DNA from: a virus
Reading direction: 5' to 3' (one strand)
Virus record (IMG/VR): IMGVR_UViG_3300032291_003679
Location: 94,022-158,021 of that record
Length of the DNA: 64,000 nucleotides
A program made the translations under genes and the position numbers. Under the pieces are notes generated by a model that was not told the DNA's origin, did no database searches, and saw only the letters and a program-made list of their open reading frames with translations. This document shows, piece by piece, positions 56,885 to 64,000 of this stretch (positions within the stretch are counted from its first letter, which is position 1; each line of letters opens with the position of its first letter).

Positions 56885-57976
56885 ATGAAAAAACCGCAAA
56901 AGCCAACTATCGCTTTTTTGACCCACGACTGGGCATGGGGTACCGAACCACTGCAGCCAAATGGGTGTTGCTGGTATCGGTGCAAACTACCTTCAGACCA
57001 GCTAAACAAGCGTGGCTGGTTTACTGCTGTCGGCTTCCCTGGGTTTAATGAAAAGCGCGGCTTCGGAATGCTCGTAGACGATGGGCGAGCAGTCCACGGG
57101 TGGGACATAATTGTATTAAAACTGTTGATGCAGAAAGAGATACTTGAGTCAATACCAAAAGCTCAAGCGATGGGGCAAAAAATAGTTGTTGATATTGACG
57201 ACTGGTTTGATGGCCTTTCTAAGTCAAATAGGGCATTTGAAGCTACAGACCCTAAAAACAACCCAGACTCTAATCGAGAGATTTATGCTCAAATAATTAT
57301 GGCTGCAGATGCGATAATTACCTCAACGCCTTTTCTTTTTGAGTACTACGGAAAAAAGCGCGACAACGTGTTTATGGTTAGAAACGGAATAGATACTGAC
57401 CGGTGGAAAAAAAAGCAATTTAAGACAAATAGAAAATTGAGGATTGGATGGGTTGGGGCTACGCACTGGCGCTCAAACGACCTTGAGCAACTTTCTTCAT
57501 TTATGGGGAAATACGTAAAACAAAAAAATCTTATGTTCCATCACTCTGGACATAATCCAAATGCTCCTGATGCACATGAACTACTCGGAATACAGAAAGA
57601 ACTTTCACAAGTTACAGGAATGGCTCCCATACTTGACTACCCTCAACTTTTGACACCAATTGATATTGGGATAATCCCGCTAAACAACATTGAATTCAAT
57701 CACGCTAAATCTTTTATTAAGGGATTGGAATACGCAGCAGCCGGTGTCCCCTTTGTGTCTTCATATTCTCCCGAATATCAATATTTAGCGGATAATGGTA
57801 TAGGTCGAGTTGCGAAGAATGAAAAAGAATGGATTTATCATCTGGATGAATTGCTTAATCCTCAAAAACGCCTAGATGAAATAAATGAAAATTACTCACT
57901 TCTGCACAAATTCTCAATGGATGCTCGTGGTGACGACTGGGATGCAACGATGCGGTTCATTAAGGACAATGTTTAG
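56885..57976 (+). CDS. Glycosyltransferase (GT-B, family 4-like)
   Basis: 363 residues from ATG 56885, preferred over a start at 56810 as GAAAGTGA stands upstream and the family sequence begins here. IAFLTHDWAWGTEPLQPNG, KIVVDIDDWFDGL (DxDD), IITSTPFLFEYYGK, VRNGIDTDRW, LRIGWVGATHWRSNDLEQL and FIKGLEYAAAGVPFVSSYSP fit GT-B glycosyltransferases; the last has the E/A-rich donor motif. First of five coupled plus-strand genes. Confidence 0.85.
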   Translation: MKKPQKPTIAFLTHDWAWGTEPLQPNGCCWYRCKLPSDQLNKRGWFTAVGFPGFNEKRGFGMLVDDGRAVHGWDIIVLKLLMQKEILESIPKAQAMGQKIVVDIDDWFDGLSKSNRAFEATDPKNNPDSNREIYAQIIMAADAIITSTPFLFEYYGKKRDNVFMVRNGIDTDRWKKKQFKTNRKLRIGWVGATHWRSNDLEQLSSFMGKYVKQKNLMFHHSGHNPNAPDAHELLGIQKELSQVTGMAPILDYPQLLTPIDIGIIPLNNIEFNHAKSFIKGLEYAAAGVPFVSSYSPEYQYLADNGIGRVAKNEKEWIYHLDELLNPQKRLDEINENYSLLHKFSMDARGDDWDATMRFIKDNV

Positions 57977-57978
57977 TC

Positions 57979-58632
57979 ATGCAAGACATTCAGTGGACTT
58001 TTGGAATAGTCACAGGATTTGAGGACTATCAAAGACTTAATGACATACTCGATTCAATAAGAGGACTCTCGATTCCAGAATACGAAATTATTCTCATTGG
58101 TGGGGAAAATAATGGCTGCACTCCATCTGCCGAGGATGTTCGAATAATTGATTTTGATGAATCTCAAAAACCTAGATGGATAACGAGAAAAAAGAATATT
58201 CTTGTTAATGAAGCAAAATACGAAAATGTTGTGTTAATGCACGATTATCACGTCTTTGATAAAGACTGGTACTTGAACTTCAAATCTTTTGGTACAGACT
58301 GGGAAATATGCTCATGTCCTCAGTATTTAATTACTGGGGACAGAAACCCCATGGACTGGTCGCTATGGGACAAGCCAAATCATGGCAGGGCATGGTCGCT
58401 TGATTACGACGACTGGTCTCAGACACAGTACATGTATATATCTGGTGGATTTTTCATTGTCAAAAAACATGTACTAATAGAGGAACCGTTAGACGAATCG
58501 CGAGGCTGGAACGAAGAAGAAGACGTTGAATGGTCTATGCGGGTACGCAACAAATACGTGATGAAGTGCAATGGTAAAAGCATTGTTAGACACAACAAAT
58601 GGCATAGACATGCAGGTCCGGAGCCTCAATGA
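57979..58632 (+). CDS. GT2-like glycosyltransferase
   Basis: 217 residues, 2-bp gap after the previous gene. WTFGIVTGFEDYQRLNDILD, VVLMHDYHVFDKDWYLNF (the HDYH in place of the DxD), ISGGFFIVKKHVL and RGWNEEEDVEWSMRVRNKY (the ED acceptor-side motif) are typical of GT2-type enzymes. Its stop overlaps the next ATG. Acceptor unknown. Confidence 0.8.
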   Translation: MQDIQWTFGIVTGFEDYQRLNDILDSIRGLSIPEYEIILIGGENNGCTPSAEDVRIIDFDESQKPRWITRKKNILVNEAKYENVVLMHDYHVFDKDWYLNFKSFGTDWEICSCPQYLITGDRNPMDWSLWDKPNHGRAWSLDYDDWSQTQYMYISGGFFIVKKHVLIEEPLDESRGWNEEEDVEWSMRVRNKYVMKCNGKSIVRHNKWHRHAGPEPQ

Positions 58633-60002
58633 AAAGTCAGAAACTCGTAATATTCGACCTAGACGGTGTGCTAATAGATTCGCGTGATGTTCATTACGAA
58701 TCACTTAATCAGGCGCTTTCTCTTGTTGGTCAAGAATTTGTAATATCTCGCAGCGAGCACTTATCTACTTTTGATGGGCTTGGGACAACCAAGAAGCTGG
58801 AAATGCTCAGCTCGATGAAAGGACTCCCAAGGGATAAACATTCAGAGATATGGGAAGATAAACAAAAAGCGACAATAGACATACTTGGTCTACTTCCAAA
58901 AAACGCGAATGCAATAGACATTATGCAGACGCTAAAAGCAGATGGTTGGAAAATTGCTGTTGCCAGCAATGCTATACGCGAAACAGTAATCACCGCGCTT
59001 AACGCAATTGGCGTTCTACATATGGTGAGTCACATTATGAGCAATGAAGACGTAAAACATCATAAGCCTCATCCAGAAATGTACTGGCAGTGCATGATTA
59101 ACTGTAGCGCAACTCCCTCTTCGACGATAATTGTTGAAGATTCACACATAGGTAGAGAGGGCGCAACTGCATCCGGCGCGCATCTCTTTGCAATAAAAGA
59201 CTCGTATAACCTAGATAAAGAGAGACTATTACGCATGGCATCAGAAATAAACGCAAGCCAAAGAACAAACGTCGCATGGAAAAACGAAAAAATGAACGTT
59301 CTGATTCCAATGGCAGGAGCTGGTTCTAGGTTCTCTCAAGCTGGATACACGTTTCCGAAACCACTTATTGAGGTTCACGGAAAGCCAATGATTCAGATGG
59401 TTGTAGAAAACCTCAACATCGACGCTCGTTTTATATTTTTGGTGCAAAAAGAACATTACGAAAAATACAACTTAAAGCAAGTTTTGAGCATTATTAAACC
59501 GGGTTGTGAAATAGTCATTGTTGACGGGATGACAGAAGGTGCTGCCTGCACAACGCTGCTTGCTTCCGGATTGATAGACAATGAAAACCCTCTCCTTATG
59601 GCAAACTCAGACCAGTTGGTTGAATGGAACAGCAACGAATGTCTTTATGCTTTTGATGCGGACGAAATAGACGGCGGAATCCTAACCTTTAAGGCAACCC
59701 ACCCCAAATGGTCGTACGCCAAAATGGGCGAAGATGGCTTTGTTGAAGAAGTCGCTGAGAAAAACCCAATCTCAGACAACGCCACAGTAGGCATCTACTA
59801 CTGGAAGCATGGTTCTGATTATGTTAAATACGCAAATCAGATGATTGAAAAAGACATAAGAACGAATAACGAGTTCTATGTCTGTCCGGTATTCAACGAG
59901 GCCATTCAAGATGGCAAAAAGATACGCATTAAAGAAGTTTCCGAAATGTGGGGAATCGGAACACCCGAAGACCTTAACTACTACCTGGAGAATTGCAAAT
60001 GA
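58629..60002 (+). CDS. HAD phosphatase-nucleotidyltransferase fusion
   Basis: 457 residues. Residues 1-220: HAD hydrolase, LVIFDLDGVLIDSRDVHYES (DxDG), VASNAIRETVI, KPHPEMYW, TIIVEDSHIGREGA. Residues about 222-457: sugar-1-phosphate nucleotidyltransferase, LIPMAGAGSRFSQAGYTFPK (GxGxR and the Lys), LMANSDQLVEW, NPISDNATVGIYYW, SEMWGIGTPEDL. Together these would dephosphorylate and activate a sugar or polyol phosphate. The fusion is less usual than separate enzymes. Both stop/start junctions overlap (ATGA). Confidence 0.85.
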   Translation: MKSQKLVIFDLDGVLIDSRDVHYESLNQALSLVGQEFVISRSEHLSTFDGLGTTKKLEMLSSMKGLPRDKHSEIWEDKQKATIDILGLLPKNANAIDIMQTLKADGWKIAVASNAIRETVITALNAIGVLHMVSHIMSNEDVKHHKPHPEMYWQCMINCSATPSSTIIVEDSHIGREGATASGAHLFAIKDSYNLDKERLLRMASEINASQRTNVAWKNEKMNVLIPMAGAGSRFSQAGYTFPKPLIEVHGKPMIQMVVENLNIDARFIFLVQKEHYEKYNLKQVLSIIKPGCEIVIVDGMTEGAACTTLLASGLIDNENPLLMANSDQLVEWNSNECLYAFDADEIDGGILTFKATHPKWSYAKMGEDGFVEEVAEKNPISDNATVGIYYWKHGSDYVKYANQMIEKDIRTNNEFYVCPVFNEAIQDGKKIRIKEVSEMWGIGTPEDLNYYLENCK

Positions 60003-60706
60003 GCAAAAACAAAAATGACTACCTTGCGATGCAAAACTCGTATTATGACGAGTATGCAAGCCAGTGGTCGCTAGATTTTAGAGACCCCGTCGTTGGCTCT
60101 TATGATGCTCACAACAACTGGCCCGACTATGACGCAGTTTTGTTTAAAGATTTTGATACAAACGGCTTAGTTGCTCTTGAGTATGGCTGTGGTCCAGGAA
60201 GAAATCTTGTGAAGTTTTCTAACCGTTTTGCAAGAATCGACGGAGTCGATATATCCGACGTAAACATTAATAAAGCAAAGATAAACCTTGAGCACAACGG
60301 CATCTCTGGTTCAAACCTTTATGTCACGAGTGGTGACAATTTGTCAATGATAGAAGACGACACCTATGATGTTGTTTTCGCCGTTATTTGCTTTCAGCAC
60401 ATCTGCTCTCACGAAATTAGATTCAGCATTCTCAAAGACATATATCGAGTCTTGAAGCCAGGCGGAAAGCTCTGCTTCCAGATGGGTTATGGAGGAAAAG
60501 AAGGAATCCCTACTGCTGGATACTTTGATGACGTATTTGATGCAGCAAGTACCAATGGCCACGCCGATGTAAGCATCACAGATGAGTCAGATATACAAAA
60601 AGACCTAACCGAGAAGATTGGGTATATCAATTACAAGTCCGACATCAGAGAAACTGGACCTGGGGACAATCATAGAAACTGGATATGGGTTCAGGTTGAA
60701 AAATGA
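59999..60706 (+). CDS. SAM-dependent methyltransferase
   Basis: 235 residues from ATG 59999, overlapping the previous stop; a TTG at 59993 is a weaker alternative. VALEYGCGPGRNLVKFS (motif I), RIDGVDISDVNINKAKINLE (motif II), YDVVFAVICFQHI, RVLKPGGKLCFQMGYG: a class I methyltransferase. Likely methylates a sugar or lipid intermediate of this operon. Ends in an ATGA overlap with the next gene. Confidence 0.85.
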   Translation: MSKNKNDYLAMQNSYYDEYASQWSLDFRDPVVGSYDAHNNWPDYDAVLFKDFDTNGLVALEYGCGPGRNLVKFSNRFARIDGVDISDVNINKAKINLEHNGISGSNLYVTSGDNLSMIEDDTYDVVFAVICFQHICSHEIRFSILKDIYRVLKPGGKLCFQMGYGGKEGIPTAGYFDDVFDAASTNGHADVSITDESDIQKDLTEKIGYINYKSDIRETGPGDNHRNWIWVQVEK

Positions 60707-61977
60707 TTTACATATCGCACAGAGGAAATATAGATGGCGTAAATCCGAGCCTAGAAAATAGTCCATCATATTTAGAAACCGCAATTGAAAAAGGTTTTGA
60801 TGTTGAAGTTGACTTATGGGTTAATGAGTCTGGAATTTTTTTAGGTCATGATGGCCCTGAATACCAAGTGCCACAAGAATGGCTCACAGATAGAAAATCT
60901 CAAATATGGGTTCACTGTAAAAATTCTGATGCGTTAAGTTTTTCGCTGAGAAACGATTTGCATTGTTTTTTTCACGATACTGACGACTACACAATTACTA
61001 GTAAAGGATACGTATGGGCTTATCCTGGCAAAAAACATAGTTCGGACAGGTGCATAAATGTACTCCCCGAAAAGACGTCATTAGATATGCCTGATGGGTG
61101 GGAAGTTAATTACTACGGAGTTTGCTCCGACTTTGTTCAGAAACTAAAGGAGCCTAAGTTGAAAATACAAGATTCACCAATCTTAAAACCAATTGACTAT
61201 AACAAGCATTTTGTTATTGGAACGCCTCTTGTTGGGTGGAAGTGCGATGCAAAAGAACACTTAGAATGGTTGAAAAACAAAAAAGAAATCACTGAGCGTT
61301 TCCCAAATGTTAAATGGTTTTCTGCGTTTGAATTAGACCAACGAGGCCTGGAGCCTTTTAAAGATGTAATTGAAGAACTAAAAGAAGTAAACGGAGACTA
61401 CTGGACCTATTCCATAAATGACATGCAAACATCTGTCACCTCTGGTAATAGATGGATTCGAATAGAGACAGGAAGAAATTTAATTAGAGAATTTGCCCAG
61501 CGACACAGAATAACAAGCGGTCACCACTGGGGAGAAGACTGTACTGAAATTAATTACGGTGTCACAAATTATTCTGCGATTCTTTATGTTGACTCAGATA
61601 TTTCAATAACTGCAGATGTTATTGAAAAGATGCTGGAAGTAGACAGACCGCTGGTTGGAGCTGATGTTCCTTCTTATGGTCTTTCCGGAAGTATCATCAT
61701 GGATAGTCCAAGAATAGAAGAACACTGGACAACCGCTGGGTGCCTTTTGGTTAATGCCCCAGCTTTCTATGATTTGCCCTGGTACCACAACTCATATTTA
61801 AATCTCAGTGACGACCCAACATTCCAGTCAATGGCAGAAAGGCTGCTTCGCCGAGAAGGTGTGAATAATTTAGACACCCCATACGGTATGACTTGGGTCA
61901 GAAAAGACGTGCAAGCCTTGCATCATGGAAACTTAGTTCCGGTTGAGCAGAGAAACATTTCAAAGAGAATCATTTAA
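60703..61977 (+). CDS. GDPD-like domain fused to GT-A glycosyltransferase
   Basis: 424 residues. Residues 1-150: MIYISHRGNIDGVNPSLENS, FDVEVDLWV and FLGHDGPEY carry the His, Glu/Asp and HD residues of glycerophosphodiester phosphodiesterases. Residues about 165-424: YNKHFVIGTPLVGWK, ILYVDSDISI (DxD), VGADVPSYGLSG and CLLVNAPAFYDLPWY resemble GT-A enzymes. Such a combination could make or trim a phosphodiester-linked glycan. The fusion is unusual; overlaps the methyltransferase by 4 bp. Confidence 0.78.
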   Translation: MIYISHRGNIDGVNPSLENSPSYLETAIEKGFDVEVDLWVNESGIFLGHDGPEYQVPQEWLTDRKSQIWVHCKNSDALSFSLRNDLHCFFHDTDDYTITSKGYVWAYPGKKHSSDRCINVLPEKTSLDMPDGWEVNYYGVCSDFVQKLKEPKLKIQDSPILKPIDYNKHFVIGTPLVGWKCDAKEHLEWLKNKKEITERFPNVKWFSAFELDQRGLEPFKDVIEELKEVNGDYWTYSINDMQTSVTSGNRWIRIETGRNLIREFAQRHRITSGHHWGEDCTEINYGVTNYSAILYVDSDISITADVIEKMLEVDRPLVGADVPSYGLSGSIIMDSPRIEEHWTTAGCLLVNAPAFYDLPWYHNSYLNLSDDPTFQSMAERLLRREGVNNLDTPYGMTWVRKDVQALHHGNLVPVEQRNISKRII

Positions 61978-61998
61978 TAAGCACTCAATAAAATAAGG

Positions 61999-62004
61999 TA
62001 CAAT
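61999..62004 (+). promoter_or_regulatory. Candidate -10 element for the secreted protein gene
   Basis: TACAAT lies 25 nt before the ATG at 62030 in the 52-bp gap after the sugar operon; GTGGGGAAA precedes the ATG and may serve as the ribosome-binding site. No clear -35. Supports an independent transcription start here. Confidence 0.35.
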
Positions 62005-62029
62005 CTTCACTGGAGAGTCAGTGGGGAAA

Positions 62030-64000
62030 ATGGGCATAAATGTATATTTGCGCGCATTAAAAAGTGCCAAATCAAGAATAAGGTTCAGGAAAAGCTCCTG
62101 GATTGCTTTGCCTGCTCTTTTCCTGGCATTTGGCGGAACCCTTAATGGTGCAGCGCTTGCGTCCCAGGAGCCGGGATTAACGGTAACTGTTTACAACAAT
62201 TTCGGCTATAACGGCAGCCCACCCCTCCCAGCAGTTTCCGGAAGACCAGTTGCCGGAGAGACGACAGTATCAAGGGTTGAGCAAGACTTTGACCAGTCGC
62301 CACCATTTGGGCTCTATGAAGACTTTATTGTTCGGTATGAAGGCTATGTAACCTCTCCGGTTTCTGGTTCTTTTAGATTTTGGCCTCAAGCAGACGACGG
62401 CACTCAGCTCTATATAGATGACATTCGCGTTCAAAACGATTGGCGAGACAAGGGAGGCGGAGGAGCATTTTCATCTTATGTTGATTTTGAAGCCGGTGTT
62501 TCTAAGAAGTTTGAAATGTGGTTTTATGAAAACGGCGGAGGAGCATGGACGACTCTTTATTGGGACATAAATGGCGGATGGGAAGTAGTTCCAGATAGTG
62601 CTTTTACAAAACAAGTAGTTCCAACAACCACAACAACTACAACAGTTGCCCCGTACCTGAACGCTCCACAAAATCTTGAAGTTACATCCACGAATGAAAG
62701 CAAGGTTTATTTATCATGGGACGCACCAGAACAATCAAATACGGAGGTTGAGCGTTATGCTGTTTTCTATTCTTGTGATAATTGGAGTAGTGGTTTTGGG
62801 ATTGCTAGCCTAACCACTAGTGCTGTTGTTGAGGGCCTGGACCCTGAGCAGTCTTGTCAGTTTAAGGTCCGGGCCGACAACGACTCAATACCTACCTACT
62901 CTGGCTGGAGTAATGAAGTTAACGGCGTAACGCTACCTACCACTACCACTACTAGTACAACTACGACCACTACCACTACGAGTACAATTGTTGAACAGGA
63001 GGTTCCCGAATGGACTACGACGACTGTATTGACCCCGCCTGCGACTGTCACGCCGAATGAGCCGGTAGATGAGACACCCCCGAGCGCGAGTTATCCCGAA
63101 GGTGATGGACCCGCCGCCTCGATACCACAATATGCCCCAGAACAAGAGACAACAACACAAACGGACGAACCGCCGATAGTAGTTCCGGAACAAGTACAAG
63201 ACACTGCTGACATTGCCGTAGAAGACATTTTTGATGGACCAATGTCTAATGCAGGAATTGCCAATGCAGTTGATGACTTGATAGCGGATGCAGAAACACC
63301 AACACAACTAACTGCTGTTGTTAATTCGCTTCTTGACCAAGAACTCTCAGACACTCAGTTTGCTACCGTTATTGAATCAGTTTTTGATGGACCTATGTCT
63401 AACGAGAACTTTGCCGCTGCAGTAGACGCAGTATTTGAAGACCCAACTAAACTTTCAGATGCGCAATTTGAAGACGCAGTTACGGCGGTCTTTGATGGCC
63501 CATTGTCTAATGCTCAATTTGAAGACGCAGTAGAAACGGTCTTTGAAGATACAAACTCTCTCAGCAACGAACAGTTTGACGCAGCAGTACAGGCAGTCTT
63601 TGACGAACCACTTACTACGGAACAATTCAGCGAAGCCCTTGATGCTGTGTTTGACGAACCACTTACCGATGAGAAGTTTGACGCCATTGTTGATGCTGTT
63701 TTGGATGCACCTCTTTCTGGTGAACAGTTTGAAGAACTGGTTGGAGTCTTGGAATCCGACACTGTTACCGAAGAACAGGTTGCAGCAGCAGTTGATTCAG
63801 TTATTGAAAACGGAGTTACCGAAGAACAAGCAACAGACCTTGCCACCAGCGAAAAAGTCTTGGAGAGCATCGACGGCGACCAAGCAACAGAAATCTTTGA
63901 CGCTGTTGACATTGGCGCAGTAACGCCAGAAGAAGCAGCACAACTTGTTGAAGCAGTGCAGGAGGCACCAACCGAGGTCAGAGAAGCAATGGAATCTGAA
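62030..64000 (+). CDS. Secreted PA14/FN3 protein with acidic repeats (3' end beyond window)
   Basis: 657 codons, still open at the right edge. Residues 1-46: basic start, hydrophobic core SWIALPALFLAFGG and AALASQ, a signal peptide with a likely AxA cleavage site. About 48-195: PA14-like domain (FIVRYEGYVTSPVSGSFRFW; QADDGTQLYIDD). A Thr-rich linker (PTTTTTTTV), a fibronectin III domain (about 215-300), and a second Thr-rich linker (TTTTTSTTTTTTTTST). From about residue 395 an acidic array of 17-19-residue repeats, VFDGPLSNAQFEDAV-like, at least eight copies. A phage-encoded exported or surface protein; adhesion or surface exclusion is possible. The Thr linkers are common in Acidimicrobiia and related actinobacteria. 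Confidence 0.85.
   Translation, partial: MGINVYLRALKSAKSRIRFRKSSWIALPALFLAFGGTLNGAALASQEPGLTVTVYNNFGYNGSPPLPAVSGRPVAGETTVSRVEQDFDQSPPFGLYEDFIVRYEGYVTSPVSGSFRFWPQADDGTQLYIDDIRVQNDWRDKGGGGAFSSYVDFEAGVSKKFEMWFYENGGGAWTTLYWDINGGWEVVPDSAFTKQVVPTTTTTTTVAPYLNAPQNLEVTSTNESKVYLSWDAPEQSNTEVERYAVFYSCDNWSSGFGIASLTTSAVVEGLDPEQSCQFKVRADNDSIPTYSGWSNEVNGVTLPTTTTTSTTTTTTTTSTIVEQEVPEWTTTTVLTPPATVTPNEPVDETPPSASYPEGDGPAASIPQYAPEQETTTQTDEPPIVVPEQVQDTADIAVEDIFDGPMSNAGIANAVDDLIADAETPTQLTAVVNSLLDQELSDTQFATVIESVFDGPMSNENFAAAVDAVFEDPTKLSDAQFEDAVTAVFDGPLSNAQFEDAVETVFEDTNSLSNEQFDAAVQAVFDEPLTTEQFSEALDAVFDEPLTDEKFDAIVDAVLDAPLSGEQFEELVGVLESDTVTEEQVAAAVDSVIENGVTEEQATDLATSEKVLESIDGDQATEIFDAVDIGAVTPEEAAQLVEAVQEAPTEVREAMESE
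63213..63770 (+). repeat. Acidic 17-19-residue tandem protein repeats
   Basis: Repeats of the type [A]-V-F-[D/E]-[D/E/G]-P-[L/M]-[S/T]-x-E/A-Q-F-x-x-A-V-[D]-A, visible as VFDGPMSNENFAAAVDA, VFDGPLSNAQFEDAVET, VFDEPLTTEQFSEALDA, VFDEPLTDEKFDAIVDA. The DNA copies are related but not identical, so this is an old array. Acidic helical repeats of this kind may bind calcium; no canonical EF-hand is seen. Confidence 0.8.

Overview
The window is a contiguous piece of a large tailed-phage genome with a contractile tail. It encodes a tail sheath, tube, tape measure, gp25-like wedge, gpJ-like and gpI-like baseplate proteins. It is essentially gene-packed: no stretch over 300 bases lacks a gene, and I see no tRNA, rRNA, CRISPR array or insertion sequence. 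The host is probably an aquatic actinobacterium. This is inference from PA14 and fibronectin-III modules joined by poly-threonine linkers, a Gram-positive-like signal peptide, several apparently leaderless starts, and auxiliary genes typical of aquatic phages (tryptophan halogenase, 2-oxoglutarate oxygenases, sugar-nucleotide enzymes). The major capsid gene is not in the window and is expected beyond the left edge.

Layout. (1) 1-11429, minus strand: a small membrane protein, the portal, and a giant open frame of at least 2,972 codons that runs off the left edge. It starts with an HK97-type prohead protease and continues into a Cys4 cluster, an ArdC-type antirestriction/zincin domain, an SF1 (UvrD-like) helicase and an uncharacterised tail. 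A short motif (L-S/A-x-G-K/R) recurs at the domain borders. (2) 11498-19456, plus: terminase large subunit, then a recombination and DNA-processing block (Rad52-like annealase, Cas4/RecB-like nuclease, HNH, RuvC-like resolvase) and a ParB / PAPS-reductase-like / ParB cassette resembling IbrA-IbrB. (3) 19503-21002: a very basic protein and an inverted pair of acidic paralogues. (4) 21122-41117, plus: connectors, tail terminator, sheath, tube, tail-assembly chaperone with an overlapping -1 frame, tape measure with a C-terminal M15-like peptidase, baseplate, fibres and small accessory genes. (5) 41114-47960, minus: two glycosyltransferases, three 2OG-Fe(II) oxygenases, a flavin-dependent tryptophan halogenase-like enzyme and companions. 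(6) 47969-56732, minus: collagen-like and glycine-rich fibres plus a holin-like protein. (7) 56885-61977, plus: a five-gene sugar-transfer operon. (8) 62030 to the right edge: a secreted PA14-FN3-repeat protein, incomplete.

How it may fit together. Regions 1-4 make and fill the particle. The giant protease fusion suggests antirestriction and helicase activities packaged in the head and released by maturation proteolysis. Regions 5-7 place oxygenases, a halogenase and glycosyltransferases next to fibres rich in Gly-Pro-Thr triplets, suggesting that the phage chemically decorates its own fibres, though modification of host surface polymers is an alternative. All functions are read from motifs; no searches were run.
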